Assembly (NCBI GenBank): GCA_913055855.1
Contig: CAJXKW010000011.1
Coordinates: 1 to 37,551, forward strand
Reading direction: 5' to 3'
Source: an uncultured Limimonas sp.
GTDB lineage: Bacteria > Pseudomonadota > Alphaproteobacteria > Kiloniellales > Rhodovibrionaceae
Length of the DNA stretch: 37,551 nt
This document shows, in pieces, positions 24,817 through 31,751 of this stretch. Each line of letters begins with the position of its first letter. Position 1 is the stretch's first letter. The notes beneath the pieces are model-generated. The model had not been told where the DNA came from. It saw nothing but the letters and a program-made list of their open reading frames with translations, and ran no database searches. The translations under genes and the position numbers were made by a program.

Positions 24817-24837
24817 TCGGCGCGCGCCGCGCGCGCC
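24817..24837 (+). other. Hairpin between flgF and flgG
   Basis: A 9-bp perfect stem (24817-24825 with 24829-24837; CGGCGCGCG and CGCGCGCCG) with loop CCG lies in the 60-bp gap between flgF and flgG, upstream of the GAGGAGGAG ribosome-binding site. There is no U tract. It may protect or partly terminate the flgF message, or help set the FlgF:FlgG ratio; this is inference. Confidence 0.4.
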
Positions 24838-24859
24838 GCCCATCGAGGAGGAGACGACC

Positions 24860-25645
24860 ATGCGTGCGCTCGATACCGCCGCCACGGGCATGCTGGCCCA
24901 GCAGCTGAACGTGGAGGTGATTTCCAACAACATCGCCAACGTCAACACGACCGGCTACAAGCGCCAGCGCGTCGAATTCAACGACCTGCTCTATCAGGAT
25001 CAGCGCCGCGTGGGCACACAATCGGCCCAGGAAGGCAACGTGGTCCCCTCGGGCATCCAGGTCGGCCTGGGCGTCAAGCCCGGCGCCACCTACCGCATCC
25101 ACGAGCAGGGCAGCCTGGAGATCACGGACAACCCGCTGGACCTGGCGATCAACGGCGAAGGCTTTTTCCAGATCACGCTGCCCAACGGCGAAACCGCGTA
25201 CACGCGCACCGGCTCATTCCAGCTCTCCCCCGACGGCCAGCTCGTCACCTCCGACGGCTTCACCGTGGAACCGGGGATCAACATTCCCGAGGACGCCGTG
25301 GGCGTGACGGTGAACCCGGACGGCGAAGTGCTGGTCGACATCGACGGCCAGGTCGCGCCGCAGAACGTCGGCCAGCTCGAACTCGCGCGGTTCTCCAACC
25401 CGGCCGGTCTCGAGGCGATGGGCGACAACCTGTTCAGCGAGACCCAGGCTTCGGGCGCGCCCCTGAACGCCGCCCCCAACAGCCCGGGCTTCGGCTCCAT
25501 CCAGCAGGGCGCGGTGGAGAACTCCAACGTCGAGATCGTGAAGGAAATCACCAACATGATCGACGCCCAGCGCGCCTACGAGATGAACAGCCGCGTCATC
25601 AAGGCGTCCGACGAGATGATGCGCACGACGTCGCAGCTTCGTTAA
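24860..25645 (+). CDS. flgG: Flagellar distal rod protein FlgG
   Basis: A 261-aa distal rod protein. It starts MRALDTAATGMLAQQLNVEV, has SNNIANVNTTGYKRQRVEF, GVKPGATYRIHEQGSLEITD (typical of FlgG), NPLDLAINGEGFFQI and ends with EITNMIDAQRAYEMNSRVI, the polymerisation helix. The length is the same as E. coli FlgG. Strong GAGGAGGAG ribosome-binding site. It is the second gene of the sigma-54 unit. Confidence 0.95.
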   Translation: MRALDTAATGMLAQQLNVEVISNNIANVNTTGYKRQRVEFNDLLYQDQRRVGTQSAQEGNVVPSGIQVGLGVKPGATYRIHEQGSLEITDNPLDLAINGEGFFQITLPNGETAYTRTGSFQLSPDGQLVTSDGFTVEPGINIPEDAVGVTVNPDGEVLVDIDGQVAPQNVGQLELARFSNPAGLEAMGDNLFSETQASGAPLNAAPNSPGFGSIQQGAVENSNVEIVKEITNMIDAQRAYEMNSRVIKASDEMMRTTSQLR

Positions 25646-25722
25646 CAATTCGGTGACCACGCGCCGCTAGACCTGCGGGGGTGAGTCGAAGCAGCGGCGA
25701 GCAGAGGAGCGGACCGGGGCCG

Positions 25723-26700
25723 ATGACCATGGCGATCGCCACGGCGCGCGCACGCGCCGCCCTTACCGCCGCGGCGGGCGGCCTCGCGCTGACGCTTGCC
25801 GGCGGCGCGGCGGCCGATAACGTCCGCGTGCGCGAGCCGATCAGTGTGGCGCACGTGATGGTCACGCTCGGTGACATCTTTCACGGCGTCCCGGACGCGA
25901 AAGCCGGCCAGGAAGTGCTGCGCGCGCCTGATCCGGGGCGTACGCGGCGGCTCACCGGGTCCCTGCTCAACCGTATCGCCGAGAACCACGGGCTTGCCTG
26001 GCACACCGAGGACAGCGGCGCGATCACGCGCGTCCGCCGGAAAAGCCACGAGGTGCCGCGCAAACGGATCAAGGCCGCGGTCCGGCGGGCGCTGGACGAG
26101 CGCGACGTCAGCGACGACCTGAACATCGTGCTCGCCAACCCGAACATCGAGCTGGTTCTGCCGACCACGGTTCCCGCCACGGTCCGGCTGGAAGATTTTA
26201 CCTACCGCCGGCGGGCGAACCGGTTTTCGGCCCGCATCCACGCCCCCGCCACCGGGCGCCTGCATGCGCGCACGACGATCACCGGCGAAGTCCTGCAGAT
26301 GGTCGAAGTTCCCGTCCTGACCCGGCGCATCGACCGCGAGGAACGCGTGCGCGAGGACGACATCAAATGGGTCAAGCGCCCGCAAAGCGACATCCGTAAC
26401 AACACTGTCACGGATGCGCAGAAGCTCGTGGGCAACATCGCCCGGCGCCCGCTGAGTCCGAACGAAATGCTGCGCAACACGGCCGTGACCGAGCCCATCC
26501 TGGTGGAAGACCGGAGCCTCGTGACGATCAAGCTGCAGACCCAGCGCATGACCCTGTCGGCCAAGGGGCGCGCGCTCGAGGACGGCGCCATGAACGACAC
26601 CGTGCGCGTGGAGAACATCAAGTCCGAGCGGACCGTTACCGGCGTCGTCACCGCTCCCGGGGTGGTTCGGGTCGGCCCGAACGGCGCGCCGACGAACTAG
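25723..26700 (+). CDS. flgA: P-ring chaperone FlgA
   Basis: A 325-aa periplasmic chaperone for P-ring assembly. A signal peptide with an Ala/Leu core (LTAAAGGLALTLAGGAAA) spans about residues 14-31. The C-terminal SAF-type domain shows VLTRRIDREERVREDDIKWV and ARRPLSPNEMLRNTAVTEP. It ends in the FlgA-like TGVVTAPGVVRVGP. The start at 25723 is preferred; a GTG at 25681 is in frame and AGGAG at 25705-25709 is 13 nt away, so an ATG at 25729 is also possible. Its stop overlaps the ribosome-binding site of flgH, indicating coupling. Confidence 0.88.
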   Translation: MTMAIATARARAALTAAAGGLALTLAGGAAADNVRVREPISVAHVMVTLGDIFHGVPDAKAGQEVLRAPDPGRTRRLTGSLLNRIAENHGLAWHTEDSGAITRVRRKSHEVPRKRIKAAVRRALDERDVSDDLNIVLANPNIELVLPTTVPATVRLEDFTYRRRANRFSARIHAPATGRLHARTTITGEVLQMVEVPVLTRRIDREERVREDDIKWVKRPQSDIRNNTVTDAQKLVGNIARRPLSPNEMLRNTAVTEPILVEDRSLVTIKLQTQRMTLSAKGRALEDGAMNDTVRVENIKSERTVTGVVTAPGVVRVGPNGAPTN

Positions 26701-26713
26701 GAGACGCGACGAG

Positions 26714-27484
26714 ATGGTGTCCGGTTCCGTTCACGCATGGTGCCACCGGGTCGCCGCGCTCGGTCTCGTGCTTGCGGTCGGAGCGGGCTGCGATGCGGTG
26801 GACCGGCTGGAACAGGTCGGGCGCAAGCCGCCGCAAAGCCCCATGCAGAACCCCGCCAAGCTGCACAACAGCAAGCGCGTGCAGATCCCCATGCCGGCGC
26901 CGCGGCCCGAGGACGACGCGCGCCACCCCAACTCGCTGTGGAGCCCCGGCTCGCGCGCGTTCTTCAAGGACCAGCGCGCCAGCGAGGTGGGCGACATCCT
27001 GAGCGTGATCGTCAGCATCGACGATCAGGCGGAGATGGAGAACGAGACCACGCGCGAGCGCGAGGCCGGCGAAAGCGCCGGGCTGTCCAATTTCCTGGGC
27101 CTGGAGAGCAAGCTGGACGCGGTCCTGCCCGACGAGGTCAACCCGGCCAGCCTCGTCGACGCCAGCAGCGAAAGCGCACACACCGGCACCGGTGAGATCG
27201 ACCGCGAAGAGGACATCCAGACGCGGATGGCCGCAACGGTGACCCAGGTCCTGCCCAACGGCAACCTCGTGATCGCCGGGCGGCAGGAAATTCGCGTCAA
27301 CTACGAGAACCGAATCCTCCAGGTGACGGGGATCGTTCGCCCCGAGGACATCAGCTCGGAAAACGAGATCGACGACGAAGATATTGCCGAAGCCCGGATC
27401 ATCTACGGCGGCCAGGGGCAGCTCACCGACGTGCAGCAGCCGCGCTACGGCCAGCAGATCTACGACATCATCTTTCCGTTCTGA
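26714..27484 (+). CDS. flgH: Flagellar L-ring protein FlgH
   Basis: A 256-aa outer-membrane lipoprotein forming the L-ring. The signal sequence ends LAVGAGC, with C26 the probable lipidated residue; the Gly at -3 makes this a weak lipobox. NSLWSPGSRAFFKDQRASEV and VGDILSVIVSIDDQAEMENE are the FlgH hallmark. The C-terminus is QQPRYGQQIYDIIFPF with a terminal Phe. AGGAG at the flgA stop serves as ribosome-binding site. It is the last gene of this unit, followed by a hairpin. Confidence 0.93.
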   Translation: MVSGSVHAWCHRVAALGLVLAVGAGCDAVDRLEQVGRKPPQSPMQNPAKLHNSKRVQIPMPAPRPEDDARHPNSLWSPGSRAFFKDQRASEVGDILSVIVSIDDQAEMENETTREREAGESAGLSNFLGLESKLDAVLPDEVNPASLVDASSESAHTGTGEIDREEDIQTRMAATVTQVLPNGNLVIAGRQEIRVNYENRILQVTGIVRPEDISSENEIDDEDIAEARIIYGGQGQLTDVQQPRYGQQIYDIIFPF

Positions 27485-27520
27485 GGCGTCCGCGCGGCGC
27501 GGCTTCCGCCGGGACATCAG

Positions 27521-27544
27521 CGGCCGCGCTCAGGCGCGGCCGTT
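27521..27544. terminator. Hairpin between convergent flgH and cheZ2
   Basis: CGGCCGCGC (27521-27529) pairs with GCGCGGCCG (27534-27542) around a TCAG loop. The stop codon of the leftward CheZ-like gene lies within the loop. Only TT follows in the rightward direction, so termination strength is uncertain. Confidence 0.45.
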
Positions 27545-28192
27545 CACCGTACCCTGCCCGTCCGCGCCATTCTCCGCCGGTTGCTCCGCGCTGTCGAACA
27601 TCCGGTCGACGTCGGCCTGACTGCGCCCGGCCTCAACGTGCTCGGTGATATCGACCTTGAGGGCGTCCGTCTCGATGCCGAACTTTTCCAGCGTCTGGCT
27701 CAGCCGCTGTTCGATCTGCTGCAGGTTCTGGATGGTGCTCTGGATACGCTGCCCCGTCAGGTCCTGGAATGCCGAGGCCATCAGGATATCCTGAACGTCG
27801 TTCTTCGTCGCCGCGATCGCCTCGGCGCGGGTTTCCGGGTCCTGCCAAAGGGTCTCGTCATCAAGGCGCGCGCTGATCCGGTCCGCGGCATCGAGGATCC
27901 GGTTGGCCGCGTCCTCGGTGATCTTCAGCACGGCGTCCAGTTCCACGCCGGCCTGCGCGCGCGATTCCCCAGAGCCATGGTGCGAAATCGCTTCCAGGCA
28001 TTCGATGATTTCACCGAAGCGCTGCTTGACGCTATCCTCGGCCATGCCCACGAGCTGGGAGGCGGCGTTGACTTCGGCGGAAACCTCGTCGAAACGGCGC
28101 GAGAAAAACGTCTCCATGCGCTCGAGTTTCGCCTGAACCGCCTCGAGAGAGGCGTCGCCACCCGAGCCGGGATCGGCGCTACGCTCGGTCAT
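27530..28192 (-). CDS. Second CheZ-family CheY-P phosphatase
   Basis: A 220-aa helical protein. ASAFQDLTGQRIQSTIQNLQ carries D144 and Q148, the CheZ catalytic pair, so phosphatase activity is expected. Beyond this core it differs from the CheZ at 19557-20252 in sequence, including a long N-terminal coiled region (LERMETFFSRRFDEVSAEVN). Near the C-terminus SQADVDRMFDS (191-201) resembles a weakened CheY-docking peptide. The start at 28192 has AAAAGGG upstream; an ATG at 28231 is in frame but lacks one. The 159-bp gap to dksA upstream contains an AT-rich stretch (28232-28264) that could hold its own promoter. Confidence 0.8.
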   Translation of the reverse strand: MTERSADPGSGGDASLEAVQAKLERMETFFSRRFDEVSAEVNAASQLVGMAEDSVKQRFGEIIECLEAISHHGSGESRAQAGVELDAVLKITEDAANRILDAADRISARLDDETLWQDPETRAEAIAATKNDVQDILMASAFQDLTGQRIQSTIQNLQQIEQRLSQTLEKFGIETDALKVDITEHVEAGRSQADVDRMFDSAEQPAENGADGQGTVNGRA

Positions 28193-28351
28193 GGCACAAC
28201 CCTTTTCTTCAGCATCGCACCACGAATACACCTTGATCTCATAACGCTAAAAATTCCTTTAAAGCGCTGCACGCCGATCGGGATCGGAACCCTGGGCCCG
28301 GAACCCGGACACACGCGTGACCCCCAGCCGGCGCGGCTCAAGCCCCCGGCA

Positions 28352-28771
28352 TCAGTCGTCGCGCTGGGTGCGCTCGAGCCGTTCGTGCCGCTCCTGCGCC
28401 TCCAGGGACAGGGTCGCGATGGGACGTGCTTCCAGCCGGCGCAGATTGATGGGCTCGCTGGTTTCTTCGCAGTAGCCGTAGGTGCCGTCCTCGATGCGTT
28501 GGAGCGCCTCATCGATCTTGGCGATCAGCTTGCGCTCGCGGTCGCGCGTGCGCAATTCCAGCGAGCGATCCGTCTCGAGGGTCGCGCGGTCAGCGATGTC
28601 GGGCTCCGCCAGGCCGCCGTCCTGAAGCGCATCCAATGTTTCGTTCGACTCCTTCAGCAGATCCTCCTTCCACCGCAGCAGAATCTGCCGAAAGTACTCA
28701 CGCATCGTCTCGTTCATGAATTCCTCGTCCTCGGAAGGACGATAATCCGGCGGAACGGTGACAACCGTCAT
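28352..28771 (-). CDS. dksA: RNA polymerase-binding factor DksA, zinc-finger-degenerate type
   Basis: A 139-aa DksA/TraR protein that enters the RNA polymerase secondary channel with ppGpp. The coiled-coil tip motif is kept: DIADRA at 58-63 fits DxxDxA. The zinc-finger region GYCEETSEPINLRRLEARP and ATLSLEAQERHE keeps only C101 of the four cysteines (others are Thr, Ser and Ala). Cysteine-poor DksA is usual in alphaproteobacteria and is thought not to need zinc. The start at 28771 is preferred; longer in-frame starts run into fliX. It lies between fliX and the second cheZ on the same strand. Confidence 0.9.
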   Translation of the reverse strand: MTVVTVPPDYRPSEDEEFMNETMREYFRQILLRWKEDLLKESNETLDALQDGGLAEPDIADRATLETDRSLELRTRDRERKLIAKIDEALQRIEDGTYGYCEETSEPINLRRLEARPIATLSLEAQERHERLERTQRDD

Positions 28772-28904
28772 GCTGATTTTCCGCTCTCCCGTCCAAACAA
28801 AGGGCGCAACCCGCATCGAACCGGCACGCCGCCCCCTCGCCGCCACCTTTCCATCATCGGCAACGGCACGGCCGACGGCAAAACCCGGTCCCGCCCCGGA
28901 CGCG

Positions 28905-29321
28905 TCATCGGCCGAGCTTCGCGAGTTCGACATGGGCCCGCACCCGGATTTCGTCGAGAACATCGTTCAGTTGCGGGTCGTCGGTGCGGGCCTGCGCGTT
29001 GTCCACTTCCTGCGAGAGCCGCTCGATGGTCTCGGCGGGTACGCGTCCCTCGAGCAGATCGAAGCGGAGTTGTTCCAACCGATCCAGCACACGCTGCCCC
29101 TGCTGGCGCGCCTTCGAGCGCTGCGCCACCGCGTCGGGGACTTCCTGCAGGGCGAGCAACGCCCCGGCGGCGTCGACCGCGCCGCCTCCGGCCACGCCGG
29201 TGGAGCTCTCGCCCTCGGCCTGCTGCAGCGACCGGTCGAACTCGCCGGGCGCCGAACCCCCCGCGTCCTTGCTGCGCCGGACGCCGGGCGTGCTCTGCGC
29301 CGAGGTTCGGTCGATCCGCAT
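28905..29321 (-). CDS. fliX: Flagellar assembly regulator FliX
   Basis: A 138-aa alphaproteobacterial FliX. It has a short N-terminal MRIDRTSAQSTPGVRRSKDA, a variable Gly/Ala middle, and a conserved C-terminal helical half (RQQGQRVLDRLEQLRFDLLE, GRVPAETIERL, NDVLDEIRVRAHVELAKL). In Caulobacter FliX couples assembly of early basal-body parts to the sigma-54 activator FlbD. The start at 29321 has AAGGAG about 8 nt upstream. It is divergent from flgI, a sigma-54-type gene, and heads the fliX-dksA-cheZ2 unit. Confidence 0.88.
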   Translation of the reverse strand: MRIDRTSAQSTPGVRRSKDAGGSAPGEFDRSLQQAEGESSTGVAGGGAVDAAGALLALQEVPDAVAQRSKARQQGQRVLDRLEQLRFDLLEGRVPAETIERLSQEVDNAQARTDDPQLNDVLDEIRVRAHVELAKLGR

Positions 29322-29639
29322 CCCGAGGCTCCTTTTCACACGCGGCGCAAGCAATCAGGGACGACCGCGCGGGTCAACATTTTCCCACCACGAACCCGGC
29401 AGAGCGGGCAACGGCCCGCGCCGCACACGGGGCGCGGGGGAAGGCTTTGCCGGGCCGGCCCCCGACGCAATGACGCCGTAAGCTGGGCAAGAAGTGCCGT
29501 CCCCGGCCCATCAAAGCGCCTCGCGCCGCCGGGGCGGCGTTTACCAAATCTTGGCACGCAGTTCGCATGCTGCCGCCCGGAAACCCGCGCGGTTCGCGCC
29601 GCGGGACGCACGAAAGTCGCAAGGCACCGATTGACCGCC
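29322..29639. other. Divergent intergenic region fliX/flgI (318 bp)
   Basis: No convincing gene is seen. The flgI-proximal end holds a sigma-54 promoter (29551-29567), and a CGCCGCC-GG-GGCGGCG palindrome (29524-29539) ends 11 bp upstream of it. No clear promoter was found for fliX on the minus strand. Confidence 0.6.
29551..29567 (+). promoter_or_regulatory. Sigma-54 promoter of the flgI operon
   Basis: TTGGCACGCAGTTCGCA has GG and GC separated by exactly 10 nt and shares its first 10 bases with the promoter upstream of flgF. Transcription should start near 29578, about 62 bp before flgI. Confidence 0.75.
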
Positions 29640-30788
29640 ATGTTGCGTCGGATCGCCCGGAGCTGGCCACCCACCCTCGCCGCCGTGCTCGCGGCCACGG
29701 TCTGTGCGGCGTGCGTGCTCGCCGTGGCCAATCCGGCCTCGGCCCAGGTGCGCATCAAGGACATCACCGACGTCGAGGGCGTGCGCGAAAACCAGCTCGT
29801 CGGCTATGGCCTCGTCGTGGGGCTGAACGGTACGGGCGACGACATCGACGGCTCCGTGTTCACCCGCGAGAGCCTGATCGGGATGCTGCAGCGCCTGGGC
29901 GTCAACGCGCGCGACGAGAACCTGGAGACCGAAAACATCGCCGCTGTCATGGTCACGGCGGATCTGCCGCCGTTCGCGCGCCAAGGCACGCGGATCGACG
30001 TCAATGTCTCCGCACTGGGCACGGCGGAAAGCCTGCGCGGCGGACAACTGCTGGTCACCCCGCTGCTGGGCGCCGACGGGGAGGTCTATGCGGTGGCGCA
30101 GGGCCCCGTCGCGACCGGCGGCTTCCAGGCCGGCGGCCAGGCCCAGGAGGTCACCAAGGGGGTGCCCACGAACGGCCGCATCGCCAACGGCGCCATCGTC
30201 GAGCGCGAGGTCGACTTCAAGCTGAACTCGCTCAAGACGGTCAGCCTCACCCTGCGCAACCCGGACTTCACCACGGCGCGCCGCATCGGCAAGGCGATCA
30301 ATCAGTTCCTGGGCAACGAGGTCGCGCGCCCGCTCGATCCCTCCACGGTGCAGATGCGCGTGCCGCAGGGCTACGACGGCGGCACCGTGGGGCTGATCAC
30401 GGACATCGAGCAGCTCCCCGTCTCCCCGGATCAGGTGGCCAAGGTGGTCATCGACGAGGACACCGGCACCATCGTGATGGGGCAGAAGGTGCGCATCTCG
30501 ACCGTGGCGATCGCGCAGGGGAACCTCACGATCCGGGTCACCGAGACGCCGCAGGTGAGCCAGCCCTCTCCCTTCGCTGAACAGGGGCAGACCGAGACGG
30601 TGCCGCGCACGGACGTGCAGGTGGACGAGGGCAAGGAGAACAAGCTCGCCGTGGTGCCGCAGGGGGTGAGCCTGCAGCAGCTCGTCAACGGCCTGAACGC
30701 GCTGGGTGTCGGGCCGCGCGATCTGATCACCATCCTCCAGTCGATCAAGGCGGCGGGTGCGCTCAAGGCAAAGCTGGAGGTCATCTGA
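29640..30788 (+). CDS. flgI: Flagellar P-ring protein FlgI
   Basis: A 382-aa periplasmic P-ring protein. A signal peptide ends PASA and the mature chain begins QVRIKDITDVEGVRENQLVG, the FlgI hallmark. LVVGLNGTGDDIDGSVFTRE and PLLGADGEVYAVAQGPVATG follow. The C-terminus ends GALKAKLEVI, as in other FlgI. The ribosome-binding site is weak; ATG 29640 is chosen, but a TTG at 29631 is in frame and closer to AAGG at 29621-29624. The stop overlaps the start of the next gene (TGATG). Confidence 0.94.
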   Translation: MLRRIARSWPPTLAAVLAATVCAACVLAVANPASAQVRIKDITDVEGVRENQLVGYGLVVGLNGTGDDIDGSVFTRESLIGMLQRLGVNARDENLETENIAAVMVTADLPPFARQGTRIDVNVSALGTAESLRGGQLLVTPLLGADGEVYAVAQGPVATGGFQAGGQAQEVTKGVPTNGRIANGAIVEREVDFKLNSLKTVSLTLRNPDFTTARRIGKAINQFLGNEVARPLDPSTVQMRVPQGYDGGTVGLITDIEQLPVSPDQVAKVVIDEDTGTIVMGQKVRISTVAIAQGNLTIRVTETPQVSQPSPFAEQGQTETVPRTDVQVDEGKENKLAVVPQGVSLQQLVNGLNALGVGPRDLITILQSIKAAGALKAKLEVI

Positions 30789-31126
30789 TGACGGCGTTCA
30801 GCAAGCCCGCGGTCATGGACCCCACGCTGGTCCAGCAGCAAGCCCGGACCTCGGCGGCGAAGGCGGGGGCGCAGGCGCCCAAGGGCGACCAGCAGGTCTC
30901 CAAGACGGCCCAGGATTTCGAGGCCATGTTCCTGGCCCAGCTCTTGCAACCGATGTTCAAGGGCATCGACGCCCAGACCGCCTTCGGCGGCGGCCCGGGC
31001 GCGGACGTCTACAAGGAGATGATGGTCAAGGAATACGGCAAGATCGTCGCGCAGGCCGGCGGCGTGGGAATCGCCGAGGACGTCCAGGCGGAAATGCTGC
31101 GCATCCAGGAGCAAGCCCAGTCATGA
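30788..31126 (+). CDS. flgJ: Single-domain rod-binding protein FlgJ (CheL-like)
   Basis: A 112-aa protein matching only the N-terminal rod-capping domain of FlgJ: KTAQDFEAMFLAQLLQPMF, GGGPGADVYKEMMVKEYGK and VAQAGGVGIAEDVQAEML. There is no muramidase domain, as is usual in alphaproteobacteria, where the Caulobacter gene is called cheL. Translational coupling to flgI (1-bp overlap) and to the next gene (4-bp overlap) is apparent. A separate lytic enzyme must open the cell wall for the rod. Confidence 0.88.
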   Translation: MTAFSKPAVMDPTLVQQQARTSAAKAGAQAPKGDQQVSKTAQDFEAMFLAQLLQPMFKGIDAQTAFGGGPGADVYKEMMVKEYGKIVAQAGGVGIAEDVQAEMLRIQEQAQS

Positions 31127-31713
31127 ACCTGCTGAACCGGCTCCGCCCCGATAAGACCGGGCGCGCGAACGCGCCGGCCGAGACCGGGCCGGACACCCAG
31201 ACAGCCGCGGCTTCGGGTTCGGCGGGTGCGCCCGCGGCCTCCGGCGGCGGCGCGGAAGCGGGCGCCTCGGCCTCGCCCCTCCCCGAGACGGGGCCGGTGG
31301 CCGAGCTGCTGGCCACCATCGACACCCTGGAGGAGGTGCTGGCGCGCGAGACCGCTCTCCTGTCGGAAAACGATCCCGATGCGATGGCGGAGGTGCAGGA
31401 ACGCAAGGCCCAGCTCGCCGCGGCATACGAGACGCGCGTGAAGGACCTCACATCCGACCCGACGCCGCTTCAGGAACTCGACGACGCCGCGCGCACGGCC
31501 CTGCGCGAGCGCATGACGACCTTCGACCGGACGATGCGCGCGAACGCCCGCGCCATCAACGCCGCACGCGCCGTAACCGAGGACCTGCTGCGCAGCACGG
31601 TCGAAATCGTCAAGGACCACCGTCGGGAGAACGGCGGCTACGCCCCGAACGGGACGCGCCGCGAGGAAACCGCGCGGTTGCGCGAGCCGCTGAACATCGA
31701 CCGCAATCTCTGA
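31123..31713 (+). CDS. flgN: FlgN-like flagellar export chaperone
   Basis: A 196-aa protein. An Ala/Gly/Ser-rich low-complexity N-terminus (about 15-55) is followed by a helical FlgN-like domain: VAELLATIDTLEEVLARE, ALLSENDPDAMAEVQERKAQ, ANARAINAARAVTEDLLRST. FlgN keeps FlgK and FlgL monomers soluble and delivers them to the export gate. The assignment rests on fold-like pattern and on its place directly before flgK and flgL; direct residue identity is modest. It overlaps flgJ by 4 bp. Confidence 0.75.
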   Translation: MNLLNRLRPDKTGRANAPAETGPDTQTAAASGSAGAPAASGGGAEAGASASPLPETGPVAELLATIDTLEEVLARETALLSENDPDAMAEVQERKAQLAAAYETRVKDLTSDPTPLQELDDAARTALRERMTTFDRTMRANARAINAARAVTEDLLRSTVEIVKDHRRENGGYAPNGTRREETARLREPLNIDRNL

Positions 31714-31751
31714 CCCGGCCCCCGGCCGCGAGAGACCAGGAGAGACGAGCC

